Shown: positions 1-6,419 of the stretch, in pieces
Position numbering within the stretch: position 1 is the first letter of the stretch
Layout: every line of letters begins with the position of its first letter
Assembly (NCBI GenBank): GCA_047971145.1
Contig: JBKDZL010000032.1
Coordinates: forward strand, 1-9,828
Length of the DNA: 9,828 bases
Source of the DNA: JBKDZL01 sp047971145
GTDB lineage: Bacteria > Bacillota_I > Bacilli_A > Erysipelotrichales > Erysipelotrichaceae
Reading direction: 5' to 3'
The notes under the pieces: model-generated
What the model was told of the DNA's origin: nothing
The model's database searches: none
The model's input: the letters and a program-made list of their open reading frames with translations, nothing else
Program-made: the position numbers and the translations under genes

Positions 1-2
1 TA

Positions 3-170
3 TTACGCTATTGCTTCTTCATTATCTGACTCATTCTCTAATTTAATAAGATTTCGCTCATAAACTTTAAAGAATGGATAATACATAATCATGTTTAATA
101 TAATTAATCCAATTATTAGTATTAAGATTCTTACTAAATATTTATATAAAAATTTGTTTGTTTTAAACAT
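3..170 (-). CDS. Small single-pass membrane protein, 55 aa, unknown function
   Basis: I do not recognise this gene. The minus strand has an ATG at 170 and a TAA at 3-5, giving 55 residues. A good ribosome binding site (GAGGTAG, 177-183) precedes the ATG. The product has a basic start (MFKTNKFLYKYLVR), one hydrophobic segment at about residues 13-30 (ILILIIGLIILNMIM region) and an acidic tail (ENESDNEEAIA). That suggests an N-in membrane anchor with a short external tail. It lies downstream of the terminator of the PTS operon, so it is probably transcribed separately. It could be a genuine small protein, or the truncated start of a larger membrane protein such as a sensor, whose remainder would lie left of the window. 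The ribosome binding site and the membrane-type composition are seen directly; function is not inferred. Confidence 0.5.
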   Translation of the reverse strand: MFKTNKFLYKYLVRILILIIGLIILNMIMYYPFFKVYERNLIKLENESDNEEAIA

Positions 171-347
171 TAATTTCTACCTCAATTTTATCTTAACACC
201 AAATTATTGGCCTTATCCTCAACTTTTTTCCACTACATTATGGAAATATATTGAGTGAAACAATAGATAAAAAAGAGTTGACTATAAATAATTTCATTAA
301 TTCTTATATGTTCAATTGAAATAAAATCATAAACAATACATAAACAA

Positions 348-372
348 AAGGGTATAGCATTGCTACACCCTT
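348..372 (-). terminator. Rho-independent terminator of the PTS IIB-IIC-IID operon
   Basis: This is an inverted repeat with arms AAGGGTGTAGCA and TGCTATACCCTT on the minus strand. It forms a stem of about 11 bp with a small loop and is followed on minus by a T-rich tract (TTGTTTATG). The 354/366 pair is G-U when transcribed from minus but A-C from plus, so the hairpin fits minus-strand transcription. It lies 29 bp downstream of the IID stop codon. Confidence 0.8.
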
Positions 373-401
373 AATTTTAAGAAGGTTGAGATTAAATGAT
401 T

Positions 402-1367
402 TTATTCTTCAGCCGGAGCTGCTCCGATAATATCATCTGACATATTATTATGCCAAGGAACTGGTACTAAAGCTTCATAGCCCTGTGCCATCTCAGCATC
501 ATAAACACCATCATTATCAGTATCAACGATCATACCTGCAGATCCCTCCCAGATACCAAACATACTACCAACAATACCAATTACAAGTAGTAAACCAATA
601 ATTTTGGTTGGTTTCCAACTTTTCTTCTTAATAAGGAAGAAACACATTAATGTAAGAGCTAATGGTACTAAAGCTGGTAAAATACCATCAAGTAATCCTT
701 GAATGTTAATTGGTTTATCACCATTAGGAATTATCACACCTAATTTAGTAGCACCATAGTTACAAGTTAGAGCCCCAACAACAAATACCCCAAGGATAGA
801 TGCTGCACGAGTAAACTCTTTAGCATTTTTAGTTAAAGTAACAACAGCTTTCTCACCAAGTGAGTAAGACCAGTTCAATAACCAGAAACGTAAAGCCATT
901 TGAACTCCAAAGGTAATAACAAAGAATAAGATTGGACCAGCTAAGTTTTGATCAATTGCCATACCAGCTGTAATACCAGCTGTAATTGGAATTAAAGAAA
1001 ACCAGAAGATCGCATCACCAATACCACCTAATGGACCCATCGCAGCAACACGTACCGCACGGATTGTATTGATATCAGCTTTTTGTTGTTCTAATGAAAG
1101 AACGATACCCATAACAAATGTTACTAAGAATGGGTGAGTGTTAAAGAACTCAAGGTTATGCTCCATTGAAGCACTTAAATCATCTTTGTCAGTATGAATT
1201 TTTTCTAAACCAGGAAGAATGCCCCATAACCAACCAGCAGCTTGCATTCTTTCATAGTTAAATGAAGCCTGAAGATTTAGCGAACGCCAAACCATTCTAT
1301 TCATGGTTCTTTTATCTAACTTTTTAGCCGGCGTTGTATCTTTATAGTTTACTCTATTAGATGCCAT
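402..1367 (-). CDS. agaE: PTS system N-acetylgalactosamine-type EIID component with acidic C-terminal extension
   Basis: This is a membrane subunit of a mannose-family (Man-PTS) transporter. With IIC it forms the sugar channel that moves GalNAc or GalN inward during phosphorylation. The 321-residue product contains LQASFNYERMQAAGW (32-46), NTHPFLVTFVMG (76-87) and the EIID hallmark GPLGGIGDAIFWFSLIP (111-127), then hydrophobic segments at about 137-163, 190-211, 225-247 and 255-273. As recalled, E. coli AgaE ends just after the SxFGI motif found here at 268-272. This protein continues for about 48 residues and includes a DTDNDGVYDAE stretch (282-292) that resembles a calcium-binding loop. The start is the ATG at 1367, chosen because GGAGG sits 8 nt upstream; an in-frame ATG at 1436 would add 23 residues buried in the IIC gene. 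The gene overlaps the end of IIC by 11 bp, implying translational coupling. Family membership is firm; GalNAc specificity is inferred from similarity and context. Confidence 0.9.
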   Translation of the reverse strand: MASNRVNYKDTTPAKKLDKRTMNRMVWRSLNLQASFNYERMQAAGWLWGILPGLEKIHTDKDDLSASMEHNLEFFNTHPFLVTFVMGIVLSLEQQKADINTIRAVRVAAMGPLGGIGDAIFWFSLIPITAGITAGMAIDQNLAGPILFFVITFGVQMALRFWLLNWSYSLGEKAVVTLTKNAKEFTRAASILGVFVVGALTCNYGATKLGVIIPNGDKPINIQGLLDGILPALVPLALTLMCFFLIKKKSWKPTKIIGLLLVIGIVGSMFGIWEGSAGMIVDTDNDGVYDAEMAQGYEALVPVPWHNNMSDDIIGAAPAEE

Positions 1368-2154
1368 CACTACTACCTCCATTTCCACCAATATTTTCTT
1401 TAATCTTAAGATTAATAGTAAAATCGTAAATTGCAATTGCTATACCAACAAATGCTACTAAAATTAATGTTGCACCTTTGGTTGCTGCAACATTTCCAAA
1501 TAAAGCAGCAGCAGCAAAACCTGCCAAATAAATTCCCCATAAATCGTTTGATAACATAATTTTCAATAAAATCGCAAACCCAACATAACGCATCATTCCA
1601 CCGGCAACACCAAGACCTGCCATTACCCATGAGAAGTTAGCAGCAAATTGTTGAAGTGGCTCTGCCATAGCAACACCACCAACATAAGCAATTACAGACA
1701 TTAGAGCAAATAAACTACCTAGAATACACATTGCTGTTAAGTTAACATTAGTGATTCCACGAGGATTTGCAGCAGCCGCAGCTTTATCTGCCTTAGCCAT
1801 AATACCTGACATAATACTAAATGTTAAGGTAACTGCATATTGCCCAAACACTGAGAAAATTACTGCTGTACCTAAAGCAGCATCAACACCCATACCTGCT
1901 TTAACAGCAAAAACCATCGCAACAATACCACCTAAAACTGCATTTGGAGGTTGTGCTCCACCAACTGGCATATTACCAATCATCATTAATTCGTATGTAC
2001 CACCAACAACTAATCCAGTATTAAGATCACCTAAGATTACCCCGATGATAGGACACGCAATAATTGGACGATATAATAGCTCAGTTAATGAGAATTGATC
2101 AATTGCAAAAATGAATGTAACAATTGCCAATAAAACAATTTGAAGTATCTCCAT
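1357..2154 (-). CDS. agaW: PTS system N-acetylgalactosamine-type EIIC component
   Basis: This is the second membrane subunit of the Man-family PTS transporter. It binds and translocates the sugar together with IID. The 265-residue protein is almost entirely hydrophobic. It carries the EIIC signature GGTYELMMIGNMPVGGAQPP (51-70), a cytoplasmic stretch ADKAAAAANPRGI at 122-134, and GLGVAGGMM followed by AILLKIM (181-200). It ends in a polar glycine/serine-rich tail (…SSDGI). From memory, E. coli AgaW has the same layout, including GLGVAGGIM, LLKIMMKN and a terminal DGI, which favours GalNAc over mannose or sorbose. ATG 2154 has AGGAGA upstream. It lies 31 bp after IIB and overlaps IID by 11 bp, so the three are one operon. 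Confidence 0.92.
   Translation of the reverse strand: MEILQIVLLAIVTFIFAIDQFSLTELLYRPIIACPIIGVILGDLNTGLVVGGTYELMMIGNMPVGGAQPPNAVLGGIVAMVFAVKAGMGVDAALGTAVIFSVFGQYAVTLTFSIMSGIMAKADKAAAAANPRGITNVNLTAMCILGSLFALMSVIAYVGGVAMAEPLQQFAANFSWVMAGLGVAGGMMRYVGFAILLKIMLSNDLWGIYLAGFAAAALFGNVAATKGATLILVAFVGIAIAIYDFTINLKIKENIGGNGGSSDGI
1376..1380 (-). promoter_or_regulatory. Ribosome binding site deciding the EIID start
   Basis: GGAGG on the minus strand lies 8 nt before the ATG at 1367 and inside the last codons of the IIC gene. It favours the 1367 start over in-frame ATGs at 1382 and 1436, neither of which has a comparable site. Confidence 0.8.
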
Positions 2155-2185
2155 TATATTTCTCCTTTTTTAATTAAAATAACTT

Positions 2186-2662
2186 CTATTTAAACAATTT
2201 GTTGATATCCTCAGCTGCAATATCAGGAACTCTTTTAATTTCAAGTTTTACCCCTAATTCTTGCATTTTTCTGAAAGCCTCAACATCAGCATCATCAACC
2301 GCTACTGAAGTAGCAACTTGACGTTTACCATCTGCCATATGCATATTACCAATATTAACATCCTTAATTGGTACTCCGCCTTCAACAAGTTTTAAAACAT
2401 CTTGAGGCGTCTCACAAATGATCGCAATCTTTTGTGCATCACTTGCTTTTCCGATAATATCAATCGTCTTCTGAATGCTAAAGTATCTAGTTTGCGCATA
2501 ACCTGGTGCAGCCATATCCATTAGACCTTGTCTAAATTCATCAGCAGCCACCGAATCATTTGCCACTAACAATAAATTAGCTCCTACCACTCCACACCAT
2601 TGTGTGGCTACCTGCCCGTGGATTAAACGATTGTCTATCCTTGTCAATACAATGTTTGGCAT
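2186..2662 (-). CDS. agaV: PTS system N-acetylgalactosamine-type EIIB component
   Basis: This cytoplasmic phosphotransfer subunit takes phosphate from IIA-His and passes it to the sugar held by IIC/IID. The 158-residue length fits the Man-family IIB. The active-site signature TRIDNRLIHGQVATQW (7-22) is intact, with phospho-His at residue 15. The stretches ANLLLVANDSVA (28-39) and GGVPIKDVNIGNMHMADGK (94-112) match what I recall of E. coli AgaV (GGVPVNRINVGNMHYANGK), again supporting a GalNAc-type system. ATG 2662 is preceded by AAGGGAGAG. It is the first gene of the operon. The matching IIA is not in this operon but 1.5 kb away beyond the regulator. Confidence 0.93.
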   Translation of the reverse strand: MPNIVLTRIDNRLIHGQVATQWCGVVGANLLLVANDSVAADEFRQGLMDMAAPGYAQTRYFSIQKTIDIIGKASDAQKIAIICETPQDVLKLVEGGVPIKDVNIGNMHMADGKRQVATSVAVDDADVEAFRKMQELGVKLEIKRVPDIAAEDINKLFK

Positions 2663-2706
2663 TTTTCTCTCCCTTCTTTTAACACAATGTAAAAGTTATA
2701 AACTCC

Positions 2707-2720
2707 TTTTAACGCTTTTA
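2707..2720. promoter_or_regulatory. Candidate cre site (CcpA operator) for the PTS operon
   Basis: TAAAAGCGTTAAAA on the minus strand resembles the Bacillota catabolite-responsive element TGWNANCGNTNWCA. The central A-GCG-TT core is matched; the outer G and C positions are not. It overlaps the predicted -10 and start point of the IIB-IIC-IID promoter, where CcpA binding would repress. No similar element was seen upstream of agaS or nagA. This rests on consensus matching alone. Confidence 0.45.
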
Positions 2721-2744
2721 TTTTATCACATTTTGGCTTTTCAA
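2717..2744 (-). promoter_or_regulatory. Predicted promoter of the PTS IIB-IIC-IID operon
   Basis: On minus, TTGAAA (2739-2744) is followed after 16 bp by AATAAA (2717-2722), a -35/-10 pair with the same spacing as the agaS promoter. An alternative extended -10, TGATAAAAT (2720-2728), overlaps it. The -35 sits in ACTTGAAAAG (2737-2746), which is repeated exactly at the agaS promoter. An imperfect inverted repeat AAGT-N6-ACTT (2743-2756) lies between this -35 and the -35 of the divergent regulator, a plausible operator position. Confidence 0.5.
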
Positions 2745-2756
2745 GTATTTACACTT

Positions 2757-2785
2757 TTGATGTTATGATTTATATTTTTTATTAT
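2757..2785 (+). promoter_or_regulatory. Predicted promoter of the AraC-family regulator
   Basis: TTGATG (2757-2762) and TATTAT (2780-2785) are separated by 17 bp, a good sigma-A match. This predicts a leader of about 58 nt before the ATG at 2850. It is divergent from the PTS operon promoter, and the two -35 boxes are about 12 bp apart, so one bound regulator could affect both. Confidence 0.6.
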
Positions 2786-2849
2786 TATCTATAATTTTTA
2801 TATTTTAGTAATCTTATGTTAAAATTAAAGTGCTGAAGGTAGGTAATTC

Positions 2850-4022
2850 ATGTATAACAAAACCACAAATTTTATTTTCCAAAAATATGGTGAAGTATTT
2901 AAATCATCATCTATGCCTAAAAAACCTAATAAATTAAGCGGTAGAGAAACAAAAAAAATATCCAACAAAAATTTTGATGGACTTTATTGCTCTCAAGAAG
3001 ATATCTACATAAAAGTACTACAAGGAGATGTCCTTCTTGTTGTGACTGATGATATTCAACAAGAAGATTTAAATAGTTTTGTCATTCATAGAGTTACTAA
3101 AATTAATGCTGGAGTCTACTTCAATTTTATCAGCATTACTGATAAATCAAAACTTGAAATTTTTCCACCAATTAATATTAAACACACTCAACATAAATTA
3201 ACAACCCCTTTTGTCTATAAACCAATTGTACCAAAAGTTAAAATTCAAGAAATTTTAGCCTGCTATTACTCAGTGAGAAATCCTAATTATAAATTTACAG
3301 GTGAAGTTCACAATCATTGGGAATTAACCATGGTAGACAATGGACAATTAAAAACTGATATTATTGATAAATCATTCACTTTAGAAAATTATCAAATGTT
3401 ACTATATAGTCCAGGCCAGTTTCATAATCAATATACCACTGCCGATCATTCTTGCTCATATCTAACAATTATGTTTGATATGGAATGTACCGAAGCAGAA
3501 AAACTTCAAAACAAAATTTTTGATGGTAATAAAAATATTACTAACGCCATTAATAACTTTGTTAGATTCTCTGACGCTAATAGTACTTATAGTAATGATT
3601 TAATGATTTGTCATCTACAAGAAATTATTATTAGGTTGCTGTATAATGACTTAATTGAAGAAAAACCAATAGTTTCAACTCCGATGCAACAAAAGTTTGA
3701 AAATGAATTATTAAATGAATTAATCATTTATATTAATGACAATATTTACAAACGACTAACTATTGAAGAATTGTGTCAAGAATTTTACCTTAGTCGCTCA
3801 ACACTACAACAATTATTTAAAAATAACTTAGCTACTGCCCCTAAACAATACATAAATGATTTAAAATTACATAAATCACAACTACTAATAAAAGAATCAA
3901 AATATACAATTTCTGAAATATCAAACCTATTAGGTTTTTCTTCTATTCATTACTTTTCTAGAAAGTTTAAACAACAGTTTGGAATTACTCCTACTGACTA
4001 TGCTAAAACTATTTATAAATAG
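2850..4022 (+). CDS. AraC-family transcriptional regulator with cupin sensor and an extra N-terminal domain
   Basis: This is a DNA-binding regulator, probably sensing an aminosugar or its phosphate and controlling the neighbouring PTS operon. The 390 residues divide into three parts. Residues 1-125 form an extra domain (FQKYGEVF near 9-17, QGDVLLVVTDD 58-68, then INAGVYFNF 85-93). Its pattern loosely recalls the ureidoglycolate-lyase-like beta-barrel fold, a tentative reading. Residues about 130-210 form a cupin (HNHWE 154-158, and SPGQFHNQY with His192). Residues about 290-390 are the double helix-turn-helix: helix set one LTIEELCQEFYLSRSTLQQLF (303-323) and the family signature ISEISNLLGFSSIHYFS followed by FKQQFGITPTDY (354-384). 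ATG 2850 has GAAGGTAGG upstream. It is divergent from agaV, which is typical of a local regulator. E. coli uses a DeoR-type AgaR for this pathway, so this is a different control arrangement. The actual ligand is unknown. Confidence 0.9.
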   Translation: MYNKTTNFIFQKYGEVFKSSSMPKKPNKLSGRETKKISNKNFDGLYCSQEDIYIKVLQGDVLLVVTDDIQQEDLNSFVIHRVTKINAGVYFNFISITDKSKLEIFPPINIKHTQHKLTTPFVYKPIVPKVKIQEILACYYSVRNPNYKFTGEVHNHWELTMVDNGQLKTDIIDKSFTLENYQMLLYSPGQFHNQYTTADHSCSYLTIMFDMECTEAEKLQNKIFDGNKNITNAINNFVRFSDANSTYSNDLMICHLQEIIIRLLYNDLIEEKPIVSTPMQQKFENELLNELIIYINDNIYKRLTIEELCQEFYLSRSTLQQLFKNNLATAPKQYINDLKLHKSQLLIKESKYTISEISNLLGFSSIHYFSRKFKQQFGITPTDYAKTIYK

Positions 4023-4059
4023 TTATTAACTTTTAATAAATTAAATTATCCAAAGAAAA

Positions 4060-4087
4060 AGCTGTTGATTAAATTTAATCAGCAGCT
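4060..4087. terminator. Convergent terminator between the AraC regulator and PTS IIA
   Basis: This is a nearly perfect inverted repeat, AGCTGTTGATTAA paired with TTAATCAGCAGCT (one G-U pair), about 12-13 bp with a tiny A/T loop. On the minus side it is followed by TTTTTCTTT, a good U-tract for terminating agaS-agaF. On the plus side the tail is weaker (CTATTATTT). It lies between convergent genes and probably serves both. Confidence 0.8.
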
Positions 4088-4118
4088 CTATTATTTATAG
4101 TGGATATTTTTTAATATT

Positions 4119-4547
4119 TTAAATACCATCAGTTTCATCTACTGCCTGTGGCTTTTTGATTTCGAACTTCATTATTTGGTTACGTCCAGTATTAACCGCC
4201 ATAGTAACTAAAGAATTCAAGTCATTTACCACACTTCTTGCCATCGCAATTTCACACAGCATTGGTAAATTGCTACCACCAATTACTTCAATACTATCAT
4301 AACTTTGAGCTAGAGTGGCTGCTACCTTAAAAGGTGAACCTCCTGCTAAGTCGGCCATGACAATGATTCCATCACAATTACTCAAACTATCAAAAGCTTT
4401 TTTTAATTTAGCCTCTAAAATTTCTGGTGTATCTTCTTGTAAAAAATCTATACCGAAATAATCTTTTTGCTCACCCGCAATCAAATTTAGCGAGCTAGTT
4501 AAACCTGTTCCAAAATTACCATGACCTACTACAACTAATCCAATCAT
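4119..4547 (-). CDS. agaF: PTS system N-acetylgalactosamine-type EIIA component
   Basis: This cytoplasmic PTS subunit accepts phosphate from HPr and passes it to IIB. The 142-residue length fits a stand-alone Man-family IIA domain. The active-site region VVVGHGNFGTGL (5-16) carries the phospho-His at residue 9. MADLAGGSPFKVAATL (64-79) corresponds to the conserved D-LGG-P motif, and GGSNLPMLCEIAM follows. ATG 4547 has AGAGGA upstream. It begins 14 bp after the agaS stop, so the two are co-transcribed. The acidic terminus ending DGI also matches my recollection of E. coli AgaF. It is separated from IIB-IIC-IID by the regulator, so the transporter depends on two operons, unless another IIA in the genome can substitute. 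Confidence 0.92.
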   Translation of the reverse strand: MIGLVVVGHGNFGTGLTSSLNLIAGEQKDYFGIDFLQEDTPEILEAKLKKAFDSLSNCDGIIVMADLAGGSPFKVAATLAQSYDSIEVIGGSNLPMLCEIAMARSVVNDLNSLVTMAVNTGRNQIMKFEIKKPQAVDETDGI

Positions 4548-4561
4548 ATTTTTCCTCTTTT

Positions 4562-5728
4562 CTATTTATATGGGTAAATAGTTACCCCAGCTACTACTCT
4601 ATTAACCTCACCACTAGGACAAGGGTTATCTGGAGTAATATCATAAGACATTGATTTAAAAAGACTTAATAAGTGAGCAACTACAATATACTCTAAACCT
4701 AAGAAAATATTATCTAATTTAATTTCATTAAAGAAAGTATGATAATAATCAACTAATACTTCGACCTCAGTATCATGATAACCAGAAAGGGCTAATATTT
4801 TATTGCCTTTGCGCTGAGTACTCATTTCTTTAATTACATCTAATTCATATTGTCTAGTATACTCATCATCACTCAAATAAACTACCACTAAGGTTTGATC
4901 ATTAATTATTGATTTAGGTCCATGTCTAAAGCCCATAGGACTATCATACATTGTCGCAACATTACCAGCACTCAATTCTAACATTTTTAATGCTGACTCT
5001 TGCGCTATTCCTTTATTGCTGTTGCTACCTAAGTAAACAATTCTATTAAAATCAAAATCATTTACCAAATCACTAAATACCCTAAAATCATTATAAAGTA
5101 ATTCTTCAACATTTTTAGTTATAATGCTCATTTGTTCATCAACCTTCTTAGTTTTCAATAAGAAAACCAAAAGAGCTGCCAAATACATATTAGTAAAACT
5201 TGATGTCATTGCAAAACCTTTATCATGAGTTTCCGGAGTTAAGTTAATTGCATAGCAATTATCACTTGCTAATGCAAACTTAGATAGAGCCCCCTCATGA
5301 TTACAAGTAATAAATAAATGTTTTATCTTATTACACACTACATTAGCTAACTCTACTGCTGCCACTGATTCTGGTGAGTTGCCACTACGACCAAAAGACA
5401 CCAGTAAAGTTGGTCGATCTTTGTTTAAATAATTCTCCGGAGTAGCAACAATATCTGTAGTCGCATATGACTTAGCTTTATAATTAGTAAGCTTATTTAA
5501 ATATGAAAAAACCGCATTACCCACAAACTCACTAGTTCCAGCACCAGTAAAAATGATCTCAAAATCATCTGTTTTCAATATCTCATTAATAAAATTGCTT
5601 ATTTCTTGATATTGCTTTGTAATCTGATTTAAGGTTTTCTTCCACGTGTCTGGTTGTTGGCTAATTTCTTTAGCAGTCCAATAAGCACTCTTACTTTGTA
5701 ATACTTCCTCATTTATATTAAATATCAT
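4562..5728 (-). CDS. agaS: AgaS-type SIS-domain aminosugar-phosphate deaminase/isomerase
   Basis: Predicted to convert galactosamine-6-phosphate to tagatose-6-phosphate with release of ammonia, the cytoplasmic step after deacetylation. The 388-residue length is the usual AgaS length. It has two SIS (sugar isomerase) domains. The first has FTGAGTSEFVGNA (60-72) and VSFGRSGNSPESV (110-122), the serine/threonine loops that hold the phosphate. The second has YLGSNSNKGIAQESALKMLE (232-251) and the GFRHGPKS motif (266-273) that distinguishes AgaS/GlmS-like isomerases. ATG 5728 has GAGGAGA upstream and a near-consensus promoter. It is the first gene of a two-gene operon with IIA. The motif pattern is seen; AgaS activity rather than another ketose/aldose isomerisation follows from family and context. 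Confidence 0.9.
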   Translation of the reverse strand: MIFNINEEVLQSKSAYWTAKEISQQPDTWKKTLNQITKQYQEISNFINEILKTDDFEIIFTGAGTSEFVGNAVFSYLNKLTNYKAKSYATTDIVATPENYLNKDRPTLLVSFGRSGNSPESVAAVELANVVCNKIKHLFITCNHEGALSKFALASDNCYAINLTPETHDKGFAMTSSFTNMYLAALLVFLLKTKKVDEQMSIITKNVEELLYNDFRVFSDLVNDFDFNRIVYLGSNSNKGIAQESALKMLELSAGNVATMYDSPMGFRHGPKSIINDQTLVVVYLSDDEYTRQYELDVIKEMSTQRKGNKILALSGYHDTEVEVLVDYYHTFFNEIKLDNIFLGLEYIVVAHLLSLFKSMSYDITPDNPCPSGEVNRVVAGVTIYPYK

Positions 5729-5755
5729 ATCTTTTCTCCTCTAATTACCTTATTT

Positions 5756-5783
5756 ATTATAGCTGACTCTTTTATCTTTTCAA
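5756..5783 (-). promoter_or_regulatory. Strong predicted promoter of agaS-agaF
   Basis: On minus, TTGAAA (5778-5783) and a perfect TATAAT (5756-5761) are separated by 16 bp. The -35 is embedded in ACTTGAAAAG (5776-5785), identical to the element over the -35 of the PTS operon (2737-2746), hinting at co-regulation. The leader would be about 20 nt. No cre-like site was seen here. Confidence 0.75.
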
Positions 5784-5803
5784 GTTAGCAGTTATTATTA
5801 TGT

Positions 5804-5830
5804 TAATTAGTGCAACATATTCGCTAATTA
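5804..5830. repeat. Inverted repeat between divergent promoters, possible operator
   Basis: Arms TAATTAG (5804-5810) and CTAATTA (5824-5830) are separated by 13 bp, so the half-sites are 20 bp apart, about two helical turns. They lie between the agaS promoter and the promoter of the plus-strand membrane protein gene. The geometry suits a dimeric repressor, but AT-rich arms of 7 bp can arise by chance. Confidence 0.3.
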
Positions 5831-5834
5831 TTCA

Positions 5835-5863
5835 TAGAAAATAAATAAATATTCAATTATAAT
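5835..5863 (+). promoter_or_regulatory. Predicted promoter of the membrane protein-hydrolase pair
   Basis: TAGAAA (5835-5840) and a perfect TATAAT (5858-5863) are separated by 17 bp. The ATG at 5882 follows with GAGG about 8 nt before it. The leader is very short. Confidence 0.55.
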
Positions 5864-5881
5864 AAACTTAGAGGTACTAAA

Positions 5882-6418
5882 ATGAGTAATAAAACAACAA
5901 TGTTAAGTGGTAGAAATATTTATTATGATAAAAAGAATAGAGCTATATATTATAACAAAAGAAACAAAACAGGCTATGTAATTCCCCAAAGTTATGAAAA
6001 GACTTATCAAAATTTAAGCAATAGGTATGTGATAGGGATACTGACTTTTATTTTTCTAAACATTTTATTTAACTTTAATACTTGGATATCACTAGCTGCA
6101 GGAATTTCAGTTATTATTTTCTTAGAATTCAAATATCGCAGTGCTCTTAGTAATATGAGCCAACTTAGAAATTTCAAACCCAGTGAGGCAAAAAAATCTA
6201 CTGAGGTTTTTATTAAAGATATGTCGACGGGATCTTTAGTTTTAAGGCTAGTATTATATTTATTGCTGGCAATACTAATAATACTAAATCTATTTTACTC
6301 CCCCTACTTCTTAGAAAATATGCCAATAGTAATAGCTTGTATTGTTGTTTCTTTGGGAGCGACTTATCTAGCTATCAAAATGTTAATAAGTATTATAAAA
6401 AAACAAAAGCTGAAATAG
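5882..6418 (+). CDS. Four-helix membrane protein of unknown function
   Basis: I do not recognise this family. The 178-residue product has a polar, tyrosine- and lysine-rich N-terminus (1-47, including NIYYDKKNRAIYYNKRNKTG), a pair of hydrophobic helices at about 49-64 and 67-83, a polar loop at about 84-117, and a second pair at about 119-139 and 147-170. It ends in a basic tail (KKQKLK). This predicts a small integral membrane protein with both ends and the middle loop probably cytoplasmic. ATG 5882 has GAGG upstream and its own promoter. The hydrolase gene starts 1 nt after its stop, so the two are tightly coupled and may work together. Nothing in the sequence ties it directly to aminosugar use except position. 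Confidence 0.8.
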   Translation: MSNKTTMLSGRNIYYDKKNRAIYYNKRNKTGYVIPQSYEKTYQNLSNRYVIGILTFIFLNILFNFNTWISLAAGISVIIFLEFKYRSALSNMSQLRNFKPSEAKKSTEVFIKDMSTGSLVLRLVLYLLLAILIILNLFYSPYFLENMPIVIACIVVSLGATYLAIKMLISIIKKQKLK

Positions 6419-6419
6419 A

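Noticed and set aside
171..347. Promoter or RNA element between the small ORF and the PTS terminator
   Set aside because: Only weak -10/-35 combinations and a short palindrome TTCAATTGAA (311-320) were seen, not enough to call.
1368..1436. Longer EIID start at ATG 1436
   Set aside because: It would add 23 residues inside the IIC gene without a ribosome binding site, while ATG 1367 has GGAGG at ideal spacing and gives the family N-terminus.
1412..1630. Minus-strand open frame of 72 codons
   Set aside because: It is the EIIC gene read in another frame, giving an implausible cysteine-rich peptide.
1751..2098. Plus-strand open frame of 115 codons
   Set aside because: It is fully antisense to the EIIC gene, which has clear family motifs; no ribosome binding site or recognisable product.
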